Positions 59,059-64,000 of a stretch of DNA of 64,000 nucleotides are shown here, in pieces (positions within the stretch are counted from its first letter, which is position 1; every line of letters begins with the position of its first letter). The notes under the pieces were generated by a model. It ran no database searches, was not told the origin of the DNA, and saw only the letters and a program-made list of their open reading frames with translations. The stretch is from Hofstenia miamia (lineage: Eukaryota > Xenacoelomorpha > Acoela): assembly GCA_004352715.1 (NCBI GenBank), contig SCFE01000004.1, positions 2,768,522 through 2,832,521 on the forward strand, read 5' to 3'. The position numbers and the translations under genes are program-made.

Positions 59059-60058
59059 NNNNNNNNNNNNNNNNNNNNNNNNNNNNNNNNNNNNNNNNNN
59101 NNNNNNNNNNNNNNNNNNNNNNNNNNNNNNNNNNNNNNNNNNNNNNNNNNNNNNNNNNNNNNNNNNNNNNNNNNNNNNNNNNNNNNNNNNNNNNNNNNNN
59201 NNNNNNNNNNNNNNNNNNNNNNNNNNNNNNNNNNNNNNNNNNNNNNNNNNNNNNNNNNNNNNNNNNNNNNNNNNNNNNNNNNNNNNNNNNNNNNNNNNNN
59301 NNNNNNNNNNNNNNNNNNNNNNNNNNNNNNNNNNNNNNNNNNNNNNNNNNNNNNNNNNNNNNNNNNNNNNNNNNNNNNNNNNNNNNNNNNNNNNNNNNNN
59401 NNNNNNNNNNNNNNNNNNNNNNNNNNNNNNNNNNNNNNNNNNNNNNNNNNNNNNNNNNNNNNNNNNNNNNNNNNNNNNNNNNNNNNNNNNNNNNNNNNNN
59501 NNNNNNNNNNNNNNNNNNNNNNNNNNNNNNNNNNNNNNNNNNNNNNNNNNNNNNNNNNNNNNNNNNNNNNNNNNNNNNNNNNNNNNNNNNNNNNNNNNNN
59601 NNNNNNNNNNNNNNNNNNNNNNNNNNNNNNNNNNNNNNNNNNNNNNNNNNNNNNNNNNNNNNNNNNNNNNNNNNNNNNNNNNNNNNNNNNNNNNNNNNNN
59701 NNNNNNNNNNNNNNNNNNNNNNNNNNNNNNNNNNNNNNNNNNNNNNNNNNNNNNNNNNNNNNNNNNNNNNNNNNNNNNNNNNNNNNNNNNNNNNNNNNNN
59801 NNNNNNNNNNNNNNNNNNNNNNNNNNNNNNNNNNNNNNNNNNNNNNNNNNNNNNNNNNNNNNNNNNNNNNNNNNNNNNNNNNNNNNNNNNNNNNNNNNNN
59901 NNNNNNNNNNNNNNNNNNNNNNNNNNNNNNNNNNNNNNNNNNNNNNNNNNNNNNNNNNNNNNNNNNNNNNNNNNNNNNNNNNNNNNNNNNNNNNNNNNNN
60001 NNNNNNNNNNNNNNNNNNNNNNNNNNNNNNNNNNNNNNNNNNNNNNNNNNNNNNNNNN
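59059..60058. other. Assembly gap (1000 N)
   Basis: A run of exactly 1000 N. The right arm of the inverted repeat begins immediately after it. Confidence 0.99.
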
Positions 60059-62690
60059 ATGTCATGCTAATATGAGTAATATCACTTAATGCTTGAGTCC
60101 ATGTAACCTGAAATTGAATTATTTTGTAATAGCAAAAACCAACCAATGCTTTTTTTGTTAAATATGTTTGACATATTGTTCAAATACTGTGTGTGTGGTG
60201 ACGCCTTATTTATTCACAAACTTAGGGTATTGGATTAATTCGCTTACAGATTATTTTTCCATCAGATATTTTTCAAGCATTTTCACAACTCTTATGCTTT
60301 TCTTCGAGAATTCTTTCCCGTCCTTAAAGTGAAACAATGAATATTCACTAGTTTGTTACTTTGATTATTACGTGCAGCCTAAAAACAAATGTATCCATGC
60401 AAAGTTTCTATATGACATCGTTTATTTAATTCCCAGGTTCATGTTAGTAACTCACTCAATTATCTGTTCGCTTTTCAAAACGTATTAAAGCATTGAGCGA
60501 ATTTCAGTGTTTTTTTGTTGTTAAAAGTTTTCTGTAAATGTTTTTAACCGTTGTTATTACATATTTTGACATTGGATGTCGTTTATGTTTAACAAAATTT
60601 CCATAATGCATGTTCTTCTATTATTACACATGAACTAAAAACAAAAAGTATTAATTCTATATGACATTGTATTAATTTCCAGGCTATTATTCAATTATTC
60701 ATGCATTTTTCCAAAACATGTTAAAGCATTGTATGAATTTCAGCATTTTAATCCCTAATGATTTTTGTAATTGCTTTTAGGCATTGTTATAACATTATTT
60801 TTGCCCATAAATATCCATTGTCCAATAATTTATTTCCATAATGTGTGATTTTTCTATTATTATGTATAGCCTAAAGCAAATGTATTCATGCAAGTTGATT
60901 TTATCTGATAGCATATTCATTAATTCACTGACTATTGTTAGTAACCCACGCAATTTTTTGTTTGTTTTTACAAAATGTATCAAGCATTATGTGAATTTCA
61001 GCATTTTTCTTTGATAACATTTCATAATTGTTTTCAGGCGTGTGATAACATTATTTCACATATGAATATACTTTTCATTCAATAATTTAATTCCATAATA
61101 CATGTTTTGACATTGAGAATTGCTGGTGTCATGAATATCCAGGAGGTGTTTAATTACTGACTCACAGATATCAAGGGGTTTTTGGAAATGTTATCAAGGT
61201 AATTTATGAACTTATTTTTTATGGCATTTACAGGTGAATCATTTTTGCGATATTTACACAATGATTCATATGTTGATTACATGTTGCTATACAGCGTATT
61301 ATATATTGTTGCATGCCTCATGCATACACACATTATGTTTGGTGACTAATTTTTATCCATAAATTTCAATTGCTTACATGGACCACATTTAATTCGTTTT
61401 GATAAACTAACATTACTTGTAAAGGCTGCACATTGCTTTTTCAGGGTATACCACACACTCACAATCATTAATATTACTATTTTTATCCATAAAAAATTTC
61501 CATGTTTTTTGATTGCTTATACATACATTTAATTTGTTTTTGGTAGACCAACATTATATGCAACAATTGCATATCACTTTCAAAGTACATTATTTTCATG
61601 TACAAAAAATCCCACATGGTTCTAATGATTCATCTTCTTAGTTATACACCACATAATTTGGTTAATTCCTTTAATGATTAATTTATGTGGCCAATTGTTT
61701 ACACACATTAGATGGCTAAATTGATTTACATTGCATTTTGTAATAACACGTTAGGGACTATTTTCTCTTACCTGTAAAAATTTCTGTGTTTTATGTATAA
61801 GGACGCAGACACACAAAGGCTACAATATATTGGTGTTTTCCATTGTAGAAATTCACAAGTTTAATTTGTTTGCTAGGATAATGAAATAACCAAATCATTA
61901 TAGGCATAATACACAATAAAAACAAACAGTAAATGCGCGTTAATATTACAGATGTATGAAATATAGAGGAAATTCAAATACTTGATAACCCAATATTGCG
62001 TATACTTTGTTTAAGCAAAACTGTGCATCGATGAATATAGATGTTAGAGGGCTTATGAGTGAATGAATTCAATATATTTTTTTGCAATGCATATTTTTCG
62101 AGTATCATGTAAATACTAAACAATTTATTCACGCATTTTGTACAAACTAATTCTATGATGTGACATTAACTCATTTAAACAATTGTAACTCAATTGATTT
62201 ATTTACATATTTTCATATAACATGTAAAACTTAGTGTTTTTCTCAGGTGGAATTATAAAATTAATCAGGTTAGCTAATAAAAGAGTTGACATATGATGAA
62301 TAAATCTACATGAATGCATGAAACGTGTATTGTTATATTGTTACAATCATCACTCATTCAATCAGAAAGTTTTAGTTATTGATTTTTCACACTCCCACTA
62401 ATTTACAATTTATCAATTTGCAGTAATTACAACTAGCTCTTAAAAATACATTTTATAATTTCTTTTATTGGTTTTATTAAATAACGTATTTTCTTTTCAT
62501 TGCTTATTAAACTATTTTCACTAGAATGAAATGTTCAAATATAATTTTTTTATTATGTACAACTAGTGCTTAAAAATACATTTTTGCAATTTATAAAATA
62601 GCATATTTTCTTTTCATTACTTATTTCTCTTGAATAACTATAATTTATTACACTTGAATTTCCATGTACTTATACTGATTTTAGACCTTC
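60059..62690 (-). repeat. Right arm of large inverted repeat
   Basis: Reverse-complement partner of 51029-54435. It contains at least three roughly 246-bp satellite units, with TTAATTCCC/TTAATTTCC landmarks at about 60425, 60672 and 60919, in inverted orientation. It then holds the segments matching 52200-52320 and 51048-51360 just before the right polymerase gene. The partner of 51395-52060 (first exon and promoter) is absent. Confidence 0.8.
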
Positions 62691-62697
62691 CCCTCCA

Positions 62698-64000
62698 ATG
62701 AAGTCGTTTTCATGTGATGAGTGTGGTTTTACCAGCCCAACCCCCTTGTCAATGTGCTCTCACATTGAATCTGTTCATGGAACAGATGGAATTTATTTAT
62801 ACCCCTCATGCAAAATTTACTTTACAAATGCAAACAAATTTGATGAACATGTGAACACCCATGCAAATTTCAGTGTTGGAGATAGTATATCATGAAACAA
62901 TGTTTGCCAAAGTGGAACAAGCATGTTGTGGAAGTTTTGCCTGCTACCAGAGTAGTCCTCTAACATCTATTGATGTTTATTCTACATTTTCCAGTGTTTA
63001 CCCCAAAATTTCCAACATTATTCAGGAGGATATAGCCAAACACTTCTCCTCTAATGTTTACCTCTCTTGTGAAGTGGAGTTGGTGAAAGAAGAGAGTGGT
63101 GAGATAAAGAGTGTAGTATTGTATCCGACAAGCTCCCCTGTATCTGTCTTTAGTAGTGGCTTGAACAAGGTGGATTTTCTGAAAATGGTGGATGGAATCG
63201 CCAACTACATTACCATCTATGCAGCAAATGGCTCAAATTGGGTGCTGAAGAATATCAACCAAGTAAGCCTGTGCATTGCCAAATATCACCCCACAAGAGC
63301 TGGAAGTTACATCCCCCTTCCTGATTATTTGAAAAAGAACCACTTCTTAGCAAACCCTCACACTGCTCAAACAAATAAATGCTTTTTGTATGCTGTTCTA
63401 GCCTGTCTCCATCTGCAAATTAAAAACAGAGGTGAAATTTGCTGCCTCAACAAGTTCTTGCCAACTCTCAATTACTCAGGAATGTTATTTCCGATATCTA
63501 TCAATGACATCTGTAAGTTTGAGGATGCAAACAAAATTACAGTGAATGTGTACAGCCTCCATGATAAAAGCTTGGTGCCTGCATATATCTCTACAAGTTC
63601 TCATCAACAAAAAGCAAACCTTCTGCTGTTAGAAGAAGGTAATCAGAAACATTATGTGGCAATTACTAACATAAACGCCTGCATCAAATTTTTTAAGAAC
63701 ACCCATAATGGTTTGCATTGCCCTAAATGCTTGTCTGGTTTCAAACTGTTAGAAAGTTTAATAAAGCATGAAGTGAAATGTAATGGTAATAGTGAGCCAA
63801 TTATTACATTCCCTCAGCCTGATGACAAAATTACATTTAAATCATTTGGGGCCAAGAATTTTGTAACCATCATTGCTGCATTAGATATAGAATGCATATC
63901 ACAAAAAATTCAAAGTGTCTTGCCTGACCCACAGAAGAGTTTTACAGTGGATGACGTTCACCAAACCCCATCTGGTATTTGCATTGTTAGTACCACTGAA
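62698..64000 (+). pseudogene. Protein-primed DNA polymerase B (pPolB), right copy, 3' end outside window
   Basis: ATG at 62698 begins MKSFSCDECGFTSPTPLSM with the same two-finger N-terminus as the left copy; in the second finger the first cysteine is Tyr (YPSCKIYF). The frame stops at 62893 after GDSIS. A +1-shifted frame from 62900 then continues without a stop for 367 codons to the window edge. It covers the SYIPLPDYLKKNHF domain, DICKFEDANKITVNVY, a finger with CPKCLSGF, and ExoI ALDIEC at about 63879-63896. Apart from this one frameshift the copy is much better preserved than the left one. It points away from the left copy, across the inverted repeat. No first exon or promoter matching the left one lies upstream. 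Confidence 0.75.

Noticed and set aside
51029-64000. CRISPR-like interpretation of the regular repeats
   Set aside because: The units are contiguous satellites of 85 and 243 bp without unique spacers, in a spliced eukaryotic context.

Overview
This is a eukaryotic, almost certainly animal, nuclear contig. It is AT-rich and has spliced genes with GT/AG introns, non-LTR and LTR retroelements, several DNA transposon families, protein-primed polymerase (Polinton/Maverick-type) genes and abundant (TA)n. The only cellular coding region I can support is on the + strand at about 35.1-43.0 kb: eight exons of a fatty-acid transport protein (SLC27/FATP family), followed immediately by a single-exon CRT-like transporter ORF. 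The content suits an invertebrate, possibly an early-branching one such as a sponge or cnidarian, but the sequence does not fix the taxon. There are six runs of N. Four are exactly 1000 bases, and isolated N joins occur at 45412, 47884 and 50667, so local order around them is uncertain.

Layout. 1-1.7 kb: remnants of a LINE 3' end, a hAT 3' end and a reversed piggyBac. 3.38-6.69 kb: a PIF/Harbinger transposon with matching terminal inverted repeats and TTA duplications, interrupted by gaps. About 8-29.5 kb: a block of decayed retroelements almost free of CpG. It holds a LINE reverse transcriptase, a Ty3/gypsy element (G1), a second gag plus protease fragments among four tandem LTR-like units, and an inverted, internally deleted gypsy copy (G2). 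G1 and G2 share a downstream ORF of unknown function after the integrase. 27.7 kb: a MITE; 28.1 kb: a SWIM-like fragment; 28.7 kb: a DDE_Tnp_4 remnant. 32.4-33.4 kb: a hAT remnant. 35.1-43.4 kb: FATP and CRT-like. 43.6-46 kb: a Tc1-like remnant and a pogo-like MITE.

47.2-64 kb: a large imperfect inverted repeat. Its outer parts carry protein-primed DNA polymerase B genes reading away from the centre (left copy on the - strand, right copy on the + strand). Its inner parts carry a roughly 243-bp satellite. The centre holds an 85-bp minisatellite and a possible further gene that runs into a gap. The left polymerase is broken into overlapping partial copies. The right one is open to the window edge after one frameshift.

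The observations most worth a second look are the phase-compatible splice from the truncated FATP into the CRT-like ORF, the head-to-head polymerase/satellite inverted repeat, the extra gypsy ORF preserved in two copies, and the sharp CpG-depleted block with CGA-to-TGA stops in the polymerase copies.
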